From positions 1-34,469 of the forward strand of contig PLSD01000036.1 in assembly GCA_003164135.1 (NCBI GenBank): a stretch of DNA of 34,469 nt. The letters are read 5' to 3'. The DNA comes from Acetobacteraceae bacterium (GTDB taxonomy: Bacteria; Pseudomonadota; Alphaproteobacteria; Acetobacterales; Acetobacteraceae). Shown in pieces: positions 16,750 to 24,599 of the stretch; position 1 is the stretch's first letter; every line of letters begins with the position of its first letter. A program made the position numbers and the translations under genes. Below the pieces are notes generated by a model. That model ran no database searches, had not been told where the DNA came from, and saw only the letters and a program-made list of their open reading frames with translations.

Positions 16750-17433
16750 TCAGATGACGTAGTCGTCGTAAACGCTCGTCTCTTCCCGTTTAAACTGCTT
16801 GCCGATCCGGTTTTCCAGATCCGTCAACTCGCTGCGCAGCAGATCAACCTCATGCAGCAGCGGGTCCAGGCACGGGTCGCACGGCGTGCCATAGGCATCG
16901 AACCGCGGCTTGCTGCCCTCGCGGTCCACCGGCCGCGCCGGTATCCCCACCACGGTCGTCCCCGCCGGCACCGTTGCCACCACCACGGCGTTGGCGCCAA
17001 TCCGCGCCCCGTCGCCGATCGCAATCGCGCCCAGCACCTTCGCGCCAGCACCGATAATCACATTATTACCCACCGTCGGGTGTCGCTTGATATGTTCGGA
17101 GCTCGTGCCCCCCAGCGTCACCTGATGGTAAATATATACATCATCACCCACCACCGCGGTCTCGCCGATCACCACCCCCATGCCATGGTCGATAATGAAT
17201 CGCCGTCCCAGTTTCGCGCCAGGGTGGATTTCGATCCCGGTCAGAAACCGCCCGATATGCGAGATAAACCGCCCGGTTGTGTAAAGCCCGTGCCGCCAGA
17301 AGAAGCTCGAAATCCGGTGAATCCCAGTCGCGTGCAACCCAGGATAGCACAGCAAAACCTCAAGGTTTGACCGCGCCGCGGGGTCACGCTCCCTGTAAGC
17401 CCGAACCGTCTCCGTTAAAAACATAAGGGCCAT
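16750..17433 (-). CDS. cysE: Serine O-acetyltransferase
   Basis: 227 residues, the short EpsC/CysE type. The N-terminal helical part (residues 1-60) leads to a left-handed beta-helix of hexapeptide repeats (about 66-165), including [28 protein letters not shown], in which DHGMG holds the catalytic His84. The acceptor loop [12 protein letters not shown] is also present. The C-terminal 40 residues look like a coiled helix. The enzyme acetylates serine to give O-acetylserine for cysteine synthesis, and is usually feedback-inhibited by cysteine. First gene of the leftward group; it overlaps nothing upstream and faces the divergent alpha/beta hydrolase. An imperfect dyad lies just upstream (17449-17476). 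Confidence 0.95.
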   Translation of the reverse strand: MALMFLTETVRAYRERDPAARSNLEVLLCYPGLHATGIHRISSFFWRHGLYTTGRFISHIGRFLTGIEIHPGAKLGRRFIIDHGMGVVIGETAVVGDDVYIYHQVTLGGTSSEHIKRHPTVGNNVIIGAGAKVLGAIAIGDGARIGANAVVVATVPAGTTVVGIPARPVDREGSKPRFDAYGTPCDPCLDPLLHEVDLLRSELTDLENRIGKQFKREETSVYDDYVI

Positions 17434-17659
17434 GCGACATTTCCGTGGATAATCTGACCATAAGCAGTCTATATTAGCAGCTCTGAGGGGAAACCCAAAC
17501 GGTAAACCAATCGGAATGCCACCCAGAAGCCTTGAGGAGACTTAAGTATCCGGACCTCACAGGTCAACATTCGGATGGAAAAACGACGGCCCGTAGCTAG
17601 GAAATACTCCATAGCGAAGTTTTGCAGTTACACGGTAATTATGAAAGACGAGTTAGAGA

Positions 17660-18325
17660 ATGCCTGAAGTGATGTTTGCCGGGCCGGAAGGCCGCCTGGA
17701 AGGACGTTACCACCATGCCAAGGAACGCGGCGCCCCGCTGGCGCTAGTCCTGCACCCGCACCCGCTGCATGGCGGTACCATGAATAACCGCATTACCTAT
17801 TCAATGTATCAGGTGTTTCAACGCCTGGGCTTTTCCGTCATGCGCTTTAATTTCCGCGGCGTCGGCCGCAGCCAAAGCAAGTTTGACGGCGGCATGGGCG
17901 AAATCAACGACGCCGCCGCCGCGCTGGATTGGATGCAGGCCCTCAACCCCGGCCACGGCGGTCTGTGGATCTCCGGCTACTCTTTCGGCGCCTTCGTCGG
18001 CATGCAGCTCCTCATGCGCCGTCCGGAAGTCTCCGGCTGGGTCTCCGTCGCCCCGCCCGCCGCGCATTACGACTTCGGCTTCCTGGCCCCCTGCCCGTGC
18101 AGCGGCCTGATGATCCATGGCGATTCCGACGAAATGGTGCCGGAAATCTCGGTGCGTAAACTCGTCGACAAGCTCAACCTGCAAAAGGGCGTCGCCATCG
18201 ACTACCGCGTGTTCGAGGGCGCCGACCATGTCTTCGCCAACCAGGCCGACAAAATCGCCGAAGCCGTGGAGGGCTACGTCGCCCAATCCCTGGCCCGCAA
18301 GCAAATGGCCCTGGCAGCCGACTAA
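17660..18325 (+). CDS. Small alpha/beta hydrolase
   Basis: 221 residues. Early oxyanion-hole segment LHPHPLHGGTMNN (31-43). Nucleophile elbow GYSFG at 106-110 with Ser108. Likely acid D157 in HGDSDEMVP and general base H190 in GADHVF. The FNFRGVGRSQSKFDGG region is typical of a compact family that is widely conserved in alphaproteobacteria next to Isc/Suf genes; this contextual link is from memory. Cytoplasmic; substrate unknown. Divergent from cysE. It ends 63 bp before a strong rho-independent terminator. Confidence 0.88.
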   Translation: MPEVMFAGPEGRLEGRYHHAKERGAPLALVLHPHPLHGGTMNNRITYSMYQVFQRLGFSVMRFNFRGVGRSQSKFDGGMGEINDAAAALDWMQALNPGHGGLWISGYSFGAFVGMQLLMRRPEVSGWVSVAPPAAHYDFGFLAPCPCSGLMIHGDSDEMVPEISVRKLVDKLNLQKGVAIDYRVFEGADHVFANQADKIAEAVEGYVAQSLARKQMALAAD

Positions 18326-18388
18326 CCCCGCCATGCCGGGCGGAAAGGGCGCAAGCCACCTGCCTCCCGGCACATAAGGCCGCCCAAC

Positions 18389-18428
18389 AAAAAGGGCCCC
18401 GCGAGTTCACCCTCGCCGGGCCCTTTTT
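18389..18428 (+). terminator. Strong rho-independent terminator
   Basis: AAAAAGGGCCCC-GCGAG, a TTCAC loop and CTCGCC-GGGCCCTTTTT form a long GC-rich stem ending in five T. The poly-A on the left makes it work on both strands. It closes the alpha/beta hydrolase transcript. Confidence 0.93.
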
Positions 18429-18539
18429 CATGCGCCCGCTTCATGCGCCCATGTTAAAACCAACACATTCCCCGTAATTTTTTCCGAAAAGCCCAAAAAT
18501 TTTTAGGCATACAGCAAAATTTTTCCATATTAACTTTAT

Positions 18540-18558
18540 TCCTATTGCATCAATAGGA
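18540..18558. promoter_or_regulatory. Inverted repeat overlapping the sulfate transporter promoter (candidate operator)
   Basis: TCCTATTG-CAT-CAATAGGA: perfect 8-bp arms around a 3-bp centre. It covers the putative -35 box of the promoter in front of sbp. Symmetry and placement fit a dimeric regulator; whether it is CysB-like or something else is not determinable here. Confidence 0.5.
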
Positions 18559-18572
18559 TACAAAGCTATATA
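18545..18572 (+). promoter_or_regulatory. Putative promoter of the sbp-cysTWA operon
   Basis: TTGCAT (18545-18550), 16 bp spacer, TATATA (18567-18572). The expected start of transcription near 18580 leaves a leader of about 40 nt before the ATG at 18619. The surrounding DNA (18470-18580) is AT-rich, unlike the rest of the region. Confidence 0.45.
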
Positions 18573-18618
18573 GCCCATGAGCCGAGACAATCGGGTAACA
18601 CTATCAGGGATGCTCACA

Positions 18619-19665
18619 ATGCCGACAGCCTTCACACGCCGCCACACGCTCGCCCTCGCCGGCGCGGCCTCCGCCGCCGCCCTCACCGGCCATGCCGCCA
18701 AGGCTGATACGCAAACATTGCTGAACGTCTCCTTCGACCCCACCGCCCAGCTCTACGCCGACTACGACAAAGCCTTCGCCGCCTACTGGACGCAAAAAAC
18801 CGGCACCACCCCCACCCTGCATTTCTCCCACGGCGGCTCCGGCGCCCAGGCCCGCGCGGTCATCGAGGGCCTGCCCGCTGACGTCGTCACCCTCGCCCTC
18901 GCCTACGACATCGACGCCATCGCCAAAAAAGGCCTCATCGCCGCCAACTGGCAGTCCCGGCTTCCTTACAATTCCACGCCCTATACCAGCACCATCGTGT
19001 TCCTGGTCCGCGCCGGCAACCCCAAAGGCATTAAGGACTGGGGCGACCTCATCAAGCCCGGCGTGCAGATCGTCGCCCCCAACCCCCACACCTCCGGCGG
19101 CGCCCGCTGGAACGTCCTCGCCGCATGGGCCTGGGCGCTGCAAGCCAACCACGGCGACACCACCGCCGCGCTGGCCTATCTCAAAGCCTTCTTCGCCAAC
19201 GTCCCGGTGCTGGACACCGGCGCCCACGGCTCCACCCTCACCTTCACCCAGCGCGGCATCGGCGACGTTCTGGTCGGCTGGGAATCAGACGCCTTCCTCT
19301 CCATCAAGCAGTCCGGCCCCGGCTCGTACGAGATCGTCGTCCCCTCCCTGTCCATCCTCGCTGAACCCCCGGTCGCCGTCGTCGATAAAAACGCCGACGC
19401 ACACGGAACCCGCGCTCTGGCCACCGCCTACCTCGAATATCTCTACTCCCCTGAAGGGCAAGACATCATCGGCCGCAACTTCTACCGCCCGCGTGACCCG
19501 GTGGCTAAAGCCAAATACGCCCACCAATTCCCCGACGTTAAAACCGTCACCGTGGAGGACGCTTTCGGCGGCTGGGAAAAGGCGCAGCCCAAGTTCTTCG
19601 GCTTCGGCGGCATCTTCGACCAAGCCTACGGCCAGACCGGCCAAGACTTCTTTGCCCCTCACTAA
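18619..19665 (+). CDS. sbp: Sulfate ABC transporter substrate-binding protein
   Basis: 348 residues. I choose the ATG at 18619 because CAGGGA lies about ten bases upstream and because it gives a proper signal peptide (MPTAFTRRHTLALAG...AAKADT, with a twin-arginine pair). The mature protein starts with LLNVSFDPTAQLYADYDKAF, typical of Sbp/CysP, followed by FSHGGSGAQARAVIEGLPADVVTLALAYDIDAI, VRAGNPKGIKDWGDL, the sulfate-contacting TSGGARWNVLAAWAW and a DVLVGWESDAF segment. It binds sulfate or thiosulfate in the periplasm and hands it to CysT/CysW. First gene of the operon, ten bases before cysT. Sbp versus CysP cannot be told apart by eye. Confidence 0.94.
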   Translation: MPTAFTRRHTLALAGAASAAALTGHAAKADTQTLLNVSFDPTAQLYADYDKAFAAYWTQKTGTTPTLHFSHGGSGAQARAVIEGLPADVVTLALAYDIDAIAKKGLIAANWQSRLPYNSTPYTSTIVFLVRAGNPKGIKDWGDLIKPGVQIVAPNPHTSGGARWNVLAAWAWALQANHGDTTAALAYLKAFFANVPVLDTGAHGSTLTFTQRGIGDVLVGWESDAFLSIKQSGPGSYEIVVPSLSILAEPPVAVVDKNADAHGTRALATAYLEYLYSPEGQDIIGRNFYRPRDPVAKAKYAHQFPDVKTVTVEDAFGGWEKAQPKFFGFGGIFDQAYGQTGQDFFAPH

Positions 19666-19674
19666 AGCATCCGC

Positions 19675-20541
19675 ATGAGCGCCTCCGCCTCCGTTGGCAT
19701 CGCTGGCCGCCGCTTCCAGTGGCGCCAGCCCTCCATCCTGCCCGGCTTCGCGCCCAGCCTGACCATCACCTTGGTCTGGCTGGTGCTCATCGTGCTCGCC
19801 CCGCTGGGCGTCATGCTCTGGTTCACCGCGGGCCTCGGCTGGCGCGGTTTCTTCAACGTCATCCTCGAACCCCGCGTGCTGGGTGACCTTCGCGTCAGCC
19901 TCTCCACCGCGCTATACGCCAGCGTCGTCAACGCCGGCTTCGGCCTGCTGGTCGCCTGGGTGCTCGCCCGCTACCGCTTCCCCGGCCGCCGCCTGGCCGA
20001 CGCCCTTATCGACCTCCCCTTCGCTTTGCCCACCGCCGTCGCCGGCATCGCGCTCTCCACCCTCTACGCCCCCAACGGCTGGCTCGGCGCCCTCCTTGCC
20101 CCGCTCGGCATCCACATCGCCTTCAACCCATCGGGCATCGTCGTCGCCATGATGTTCATCTCCCTCCCGTTCATCGTCCGCACCGTGCAGCCGGTCATCG
20201 AGGACCTGGAGCCCGAGCAGGAGGAAGCCGCCTCCCTCATGGGCGCCACCCCGCTGCAAATCTTCCTGCGCATCAGTTTCCCCGCCATCCTGCCCTCGCT
20301 GCTCACCGGCTTCGCGCTCGCCTTCGCCCGCTGCCTCGGCGAGTACGGCTCCATCATCTTCATCGCCGGCAACAAACCGATGGTCTCCGAGATCGTCCCC
20401 CTCCTCATCGTCGCCCGGCTCGACGAATTCGACTACCAGGGCGCCACCGCCATCGGCACCCTCATGCTCGGCGTCTCCTTCCTCCTCCTGCTCACCATCA
20501 ATCTTTTACAGGCGTGGGTAAGGCGCCGTCACGGTGGTTAA
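19675..20541 (+). CDS. cysT: Sulfate ABC transporter permease CysT
   Basis: 288 residues, with about six membrane helices. The EAA coupling loop reads EQEEAASLMGATPLQIFLRISFPAILPSLLTG, the cytoplasmic contact for CysA. The sequence LPFALPTAVAGIALSTLYAPNGWLG and RCLGEYGSIIFIAGN are characteristic of CysT/CysU. It forms the inner-membrane channel with CysW. Its last eight bases overlap cysW. Also called cysU in other species. Confidence 0.95.
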   Translation: MSASASVGIAGRRFQWRQPSILPGFAPSLTITLVWLVLIVLAPLGVMLWFTAGLGWRGFFNVILEPRVLGDLRVSLSTALYASVVNAGFGLLVAWVLARYRFPGRRLADALIDLPFALPTAVAGIALSTLYAPNGWLGALLAPLGIHIAFNPSGIVVAMMFISLPFIVRTVQPVIEDLEPEQEEAASLMGATPLQIFLRISFPAILPSLLTGFALAFARCLGEYGSIIFIAGNKPMVSEIVPLLIVARLDEFDYQGATAIGTLMLGVSFLLLLTINLLQAWVRRRHGG

Positions 20542-21355
20542 AAACATCCTCATCGGCATCGCGCTCGCCTTCATGGGCCTGTTCCTGGTCATGCCCCTGC
20601 TCGTCGTCTTCACCGAGGCCTTCTCGGCCGGCATCGCCGACTATTTCACCGCCATCACCGACCCCAACGTCGGCTCCGCCATCACCCTCACCCTCATCAT
20701 TGCCCTCGTCGTCGTCCCGGCCAACCTCATCTTCGGCATCTGCGCCAGCTGGTGCATCGCCCGCTTCAACTTCATCGGGCGAGACCTGCTCATCACCCTC
20801 ATAGACCTTCCCTTCTCCATCTCCCCGGTCATCGCCGGCCTGCTGGAAGTCCTGCTGTTCGGCCTCAACGGCCTGTTCGGCACCTGGCTCGCCAACCACA
20901 ACATCCAGATCATCTTCGCCCTCCCCGGCATGATCCTCGCCACCATCTTCGTCACCTTCCCCTTCGTCGCGCGGGAAATCATTCCCCTCGCGCAGGAACA
21001 GGGTAACGACGAAGAAGAAGCCGCCGTCACGCTGGGCGCCAGCGGCCTGCAAATCTTCTTCCGCGTCTCGCTCCCCAAACTCCGCTGGGGCCTGTTCTAC
21101 GGCGTGCTGCTCTGCAACGCCCGCGCCATGGGTGAGTTCGGCGCCGTCTCTGTCGTTTCCGGCAAAATATTCGGCTCCACCGACACACTCTCCCTGGCCG
21201 TCGAATCCCTCTACGAGAGCTACGAAATCCAGGCCGCCTTCGCCTGCGCCTCCCTGCTGGCCATGCTCGCCCTCGTCACCCTCATCCTGAAATCCGCCCT
21301 CGAATGGTGGCACCGCGACGAAATCCACGCCGTGCGACGCAAGAAAGCTGCCTAA
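20534..21355 (+). CDS. cysW: Sulfate ABC transporter permease CysW
   Basis: 273 residues from a GTG at 20534, inside the end of cysT. Membrane segments are spread over the length, with the marker [22 protein letters not shown] and the EAA loop [31 protein letters not shown]. The [17 protein letters not shown] segment and the [14 protein letters not shown] region are typical of CysW. It pairs with CysT. The stop is two bases before the cysA ATG. Confidence 0.95.
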   Translation: MVKNILIGIALAFMGLFLVMPLLVVFTEAFSAGIADYFTAITDPNVGSAITLTLIIALVVVPANLIFGICASWCIARFNFIGRDLLITLIDLPFSISPVIAGLLEVLLFGLNGLFGTWLANHNIQIIFALPGMILATIFVTFPFVAREIIPLAQEQGNDEEEAAVTLGASGLQIFFRVSLPKLRWGLFYGVLLCNARAMGEFGAVSVVSGKIFGSTDTLSLAVESLYESYEIQAAFACASLLAMLALVTLILKSALEWWHRDEIHAVRRKKAA

Positions 21356-21357
21356 AT

Positions 21358-22449
21358 ATGTCCACTGAAATCGCCATCTCCCACGTCTCCCGCGCCTTCG
21401 GCGGCCACACGGTGCTTAACGACGTCTCCCTCACCGTAAAACCCGGTGAGCTGCTGGCCCTGCTCGGCCCGTCGGGCTCCGGAAAAACCACTTTGCTGCG
21501 CCTCATCGCCGGGCTGGACCAGCCCGATCGCGGCAAAATCAACATCGGCGACCTCGACGCCACCGCCCGCCACCCCAAAGAGCGCGGCGTCGGCTTCGTC
21601 TTCCAGCATTACGCGCTGTTCCGCCACATGACCGTGTTCGAGAACATCGCTTTTTCACTCCGCATCCGCAAAGTGCCCAAGGCCGAGGTAAAAACCCGTG
21701 TCGCCGCGTTGTTAAAACTCATCCAACTGGAAACCCTCGCCTCGCGCTACCCCGCCCAGCTCTCCGGCGGCCAGCGCCAGCGCGTTGCTTTGGCCCGCGC
21801 GCTCGCCAGCCAGCCCCGCGTCCTCCTCCTCGACGAACCTTTCGGCGCGCTCGACGCCGTAGTCCGCCGCGACCTGCGCCGCTGGCTGCGCCAACTGCAT
21901 GACGAGATGCACATCACCACCATTTTCGTCACCCACGACCAAGAGGAAGCTTTCGACCTCGCCGACCGCGTCGTCATCATGAACGCCGGCAAAATCTGCC
22001 AGCAAGGCACGCCGATCGACATCTACCAGCACCCCACCAGCATTTTCGTCCACGAGTTCCTGGGCGAGAGCAACCACATCCCCAGCCGCGTGCACAACGG
22101 CACCGTCATCGCGCAAGCCGGCTTCTACCTGGGCGAAGCCGCGGCACCCGAAGGCCCAGTGCAAACCTTCATCCGCCCCCACCACGTCATCCCCCGCCCC
22201 AACCCGCGCGGCGCCTGGAGCATCACCCGCATCGCCGCCACCGGCGCCCACGCCCGCATCAGCGTCACCAACACCGGCACCACCCTGCAAGCCGCCATGA
22301 CCGCCGACGCCCTGCTCGACTCCAGCCTCACCCCCGGCCAGCAAGTCGACATCTTCTTCTCCGGCGGCACCATCTTCACCGAGGCCAAACCCGGCCCAAC
22401 CAAACTAACCCCCCTAAAACCCACCAGCGCCATCCACGCAATTTCCTAA
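21358..22449 (+). CDS. cysA: Sulfate/thiosulfate ABC transporter ATPase CysA
   Basis: 363 residues from the ATG at 21358, directly after the cysW stop. Walker A GPSGSGKT at 37-44, Q-loop Q83 (FVFQHYALF), signature LSGGQ at 135-139, Walker B LLLDE at 156-160 and H193 (FVTHDQEEA). The C-terminal part (about 240-345) is the regulatory TOBE-like domain, with [12 protein letters not shown]. It powers sulfate import with CysT/CysW. Ends in a Pro/Thr-rich tail; downstream lies a cluster of palindromic repeats rather than a classic terminator. Confidence 0.96.
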   Translation: MSTEIAISHVSRAFGGHTVLNDVSLTVKPGELLALLGPSGSGKTTLLRLIAGLDQPDRGKINIGDLDATARHPKERGVGFVFQHYALFRHMTVFENIAFSLRIRKVPKAEVKTRVAALLKLIQLETLASRYPAQLSGGQRQRVALARALASQPRVLLLDEPFGALDAVVRRDLRRWLRQLHDEMHITTIFVTHDQEEAFDLADRVVIMNAGKICQQGTPIDIYQHPTSIFVHEFLGESNHIPSRVHNGTVIAQAGFYLGEAAAPEGPVQTFIRPHHVIPRPNPRGAWSITRIAATGAHARISVTNTGTTLQAAMTADALLDSSLTPGQQVDIFFSGGTIFTEAKPGPTKLTPLKPTSAIHAIS

Positions 22450-22485
22450 CCCCGCCCCCACTCCCCCACCGTCATCACCTCAAAA

Positions 22486-22517
22486 CGTAGGGCGGGTAAG
22501 CGCAAGCGTAACCCGCC
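22486..22517. repeat. REP-like repeat, GGCGGGT/ACCCGCC family, copy 1
   Basis: CGTAGGGCGGGTAAGCGCAA followed by GCGTAACCCGCC; the ends GGCGGGT and ACCCGCC pair. A diverged copy sits at 23663-23693, so the two copies bracket the low-GC membrane protein gene. Confidence 0.75.
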
Positions 22518-22565
22518 GATGGCTCGTGAAACACCATCATTGCGCCACCACCCCCGCCCTTTTCT

Positions 22566-22590
22566 CGTCATGCCAGCGCGGGCTGACATC
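22566..22590. repeat. REP-like palindrome, copy B
   Basis: CGTCATGCCAGC, GCGG, GCTGACATCTC: same unit as at 11873, with one mismatch in the stem. Confidence 0.7.
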
Positions 22591-22609
22591 TCTCCCCCGC
22601 CCTCACCCT

Positions 22610-22640
22610 GTCATGGCCCGGCTCGACCGTGCCATCCACG
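22610..22640. repeat. REP-like palindrome of a third family
   Basis: GTCATGGCCCGGCTCGACC followed by GTGCCATCCACG; ATGGC pairs with GCCAT. It resembles the widespread 'TCATGGCCGGGCTTG...' type of intergenic repeat. Confidence 0.55.
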
Positions 22641-22759
22641 CCTTTCCCCGCCCGCGAACTCCCCCGCCCCATCCACGACTTCTGGTCTAGATAACGCGAT
22701 TATGCGCTACTCGACGAGAAGATCGACATATGTGATCATCCCGCGAAGCAGCAGGTTGG

Positions 22760-23587
22760 ATGCCAATGTTCACGTCGGTCAAGCGAACGCGCCTGTTCAG
22801 CGCGTATCTTAAGGTCATTTCTTGGCTTAGAGATATACTTCGATGGGAGGTCTCTGGAGGCGTCGTCGCTATGATCGGCGGCATCGTTGGCGGAACCTTA
22901 ACCTCCGTAGAAGATTTTTCGGGCGCGGATATTTGCTTCATTGTATCGGCGGTCTTTGCTGCGCTTTGGTTGCTCAGTTTAAACTACTCTATACTGCTCC
23001 GTTTCGCGGGTATTTTGGGCTTAATTGGACTAACGTGGTTTCTCGTTGACCATATAAACTCATATTCAAGCCAAGTTTATTTGTCCGAAAATCCTACCGG
23101 CCTTGTACCTGATGACTTACCCTCTCCGTCCAATATATGTCCGGGCGGCAACACAATCACGCTTTTGCTAGGCAATAACAGTTTTGGTAGTTCTGTGTTT
23201 CCTTATACCGCCGTCCAGGTCGCAAATGAGCCTGTAATAACTATCGATCGGGGTACGGATAATACAATTTATGTGAGCGCAAATGTTAGAAGCCCAGAAG
23301 GCTATCTCCTTGCCCGCATAACTGACAACAAAATTCTGATTTTACCGCAGCATGCGACGTTGTCACCACGGTTGAACTTACATGAACTATCGGTACTTGA
23401 TGAATACGGAAATGTCGTTTTGGATGTATACTATATGAACAAAAATACCATCCGAATTACTGGAATAATAAACTCAAATGGCCATGCAATTACAGTAACT
23501 TCCGACGGCATGAGTGTGGATAACACAGGAGATGAATTTGACTCTAATACCATTTGCGGTGGGCACATTGGACTTGAAATCCAGTGA
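22760..23587 (+). CDS. Hypothetical membrane protein, low-GC orphan
   Basis: 275 residues from the ATG at 22760, with AGGTTGG close upstream. I recognise no family. Three hydrophobic segments are visible near residues 33-48, 56-76 and 79-99. They are followed by about 150 residues that look beta-rich (NTITLLLGNNSFG, TAVQVANEPVITIDRG, LLARITDNKILILP, HELSVLDEYGNVVLDVYYMN, NTIRITGIINSNGHAITVTSDG). The soluble domain contains C127 and C266. The strands resemble a repeated sandwich or a barrel-like sensing fold; this is speculation. The codon use is clearly AT-richer than both flanks, and the gene is bracketed by two copies of one REP family, so it looks horizontally acquired. The nearby partners give no hint of its job. 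Confidence 0.72.
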   Translation: MPMFTSVKRTRLFSAYLKVISWLRDILRWEVSGGVVAMIGGIVGGTLTSVEDFSGADICFIVSAVFAALWLLSLNYSILLRFAGILGLIGLTWFLVDHINSYSSQVYLSENPTGLVPDDLPSPSNICPGGNTITLLLGNNSFGSSVFPYTAVQVANEPVITIDRGTDNTIYVSANVRSPEGYLLARITDNKILILPQHATLSPRLNLHELSVLDEYGNVVLDVYYMNKNTIRITGIINSNGHAITVTSDGMSVDNTGDEFDSNTICGGHIGLEIQ

Positions 23588-23662
23588 TTTTAAGATTTTC
23601 TGTATAAGCACGATTTCACCGCCAAGCCAAAATATCTTGGTTTTTCCGGTTGTTATATCCCG

Positions 23663-23693
23663 CGTAGAGCGGATAAGCGCAGCGCAATCCGCC
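23663..23693. repeat. REP-like repeat, GGCGGAT/ATCCGCC family, copy 2
   Basis: CGTAGAGCGGATAAGCGCA followed by GCGCAATCCGCC; a diverged copy of the element at 22486-22517. Short open frames across it are products of the repeat, not genes. Confidence 0.7.
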
Positions 23694-23797
23694 ACCCCCC
23701 GCCAACTCATTCCTTTTCCGACACAAACCCGCACAAATTGGGGTGCAAGCAAAAAATTAAACCACACTAACAGTATGTTATAACCACTTCCTCACAA

Positions 23798-23815
23798 GTG
23801 CTCCACGTGGAGCAC
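23798..23815. repeat. Perfect 18-bp palindrome at the trmJ 3' end
   Basis: GTGCTCCACGTGGAGCAC is an exact palindrome with a CACGTG core, four bases beyond the trmJ stop. No T-run follows on either strand, so it is not a standard intrinsic terminator. Confidence 0.7.
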
Positions 23816-23819
23816 CCCC

Positions 23820-24599
23820 TCACTTCGCCCGCATCTTCCTCCCCCGCACCAGCTCGCTCACCACCCCATGCAGCGTATTCAACTCCTGCCGCGTAATCTC
23901 CCCCCGCGTGAAAAAATGCCGCAAATTACGCACCATCGTCGGCCGCTTCTGCTCATTCTTCAAAAACCCCGATTCATCGCACTCATGAATCAGATGCTTC
24001 ATGAAATGGTCCAGATCAGCCTTCGTCGCCGGCACCGTCTCATTCGTCTGCAACTCGCGCACCGGCAATTCCCCCTGCCGCGCCAGCCACCATTCATAGC
24101 CAAACACCATCACCGCCTGCGCCAAATTCAAGGACATAAATCCCGGATTCAAATCATACCGAATCAGGCTATCCGCGCAGGCAATATCATCATTATCCAA
24201 CCCCGCCCGCTCCGGCCCAAACAGCACCCCACACCGCAACCCGCGTTGCCCAATCGCCACAATCTCCGCCGCCCCGCCGCGCGCCGTCAACACGGGTTTA
24301 ATAATATGCCGAGGCCGCGGACACGTCGCAAAAACCCGATGCAAATCCCCCACCGCATCCGCCACGCTGTCAAAAACCACAGCAGAATCCAATATCCGAT
24401 GCGCCCCAGACCCCGTCCGCCACGCCCGCTCCTGCGGCCAGCCATCACGCGGCGCCACAATGCGCAAATGAAACAACCCGCCATTGCCCATCGCCCGCGC
24501 CACCGAACCAATATTCTCCGCCAACTGCGGCCGCACCAATATCACCACCGGCGACGGCTCAATCGGCTCCAGCTCCGCGCCGCCATTCCGCCCGGTCAT
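23820..24599 (-). CDS. trmJ: tRNA (cytidine/uridine-2'-O-)-methyltransferase TrmJ-like (SPOUT family)
   Basis: 259 residues. SPOUT motif 1 LVRPQLAENIGSVARAM (residues 21-37, with conserved Asn29 and Arg35), motif 2 FGPERAGL (127-134) and motif 3 SLNLAQAV (156-163), which form the knotted AdoMet site. The C-terminal extension (about 190-259) with HFFTRGEITRQELNTLHGV is characteristic of TrmJ rather than TrmH or TrmL. It methylates the ribose at position 32 of some tRNAs. Its ATG overlaps the cysS stop (ATGA), so it is coupled to cysS. Specific target inferred from family. Confidence 0.9.
   Translation of the reverse strand: MTGRNGGAELEPIEPSPVVILVRPQLAENIGSVARAMGNGGLFHLRIVAPRDGWPQERAWRTGSGAHRILDSAVVFDSVADAVGDLHRVFATCPRPRHIIKPVLTARGGAAEIVAIGQRGLRCGVLFGPERAGLDNDDIACADSLIRYDLNPGFMSLNLAQAVMVFGYEWWLARQGELPVRELQTNETVPATKADLDHFMKHLIHECDESGFLKNEQKRPTMVRNLRHFFTRGEITRQELNTLHGVVSELVRGRKMRAK

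Larger units (their letters stand above)
22450..22759. repeat. Intergenic REP-type repeat cluster
   Basis: 310 bp with no gene. It holds three short palindromic repeat units of different sequence families: a 'GTAGGGCGGGTAAGCG...' unit at 22486-22517, a 'CGTCATGCCAGC...' unit at 22566-22590 and a 'GTCATGGCCCGGCTCGACC...CATCCACG' unit at 22610-22640. The last 80 bp, from about 22680, turn AT-richer and lead into the next gene. Confidence 0.75.

Noticed and set aside
14435..16757. Long plus-strand frames (565 and 445 codons) over mnmA, fdx and iscS
   Set aside because: Pro/Arg/Ser-rich antisense shadows of three genes whose catalytic motifs are clear on the minus strand.
23474..23783. 97- and 89-codon frames after the orphan membrane gene
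   Set aside because: Both run through the REP-like repeat at 23663-23693; peptides like 'ISAAQSATP' are typical repeat translations.
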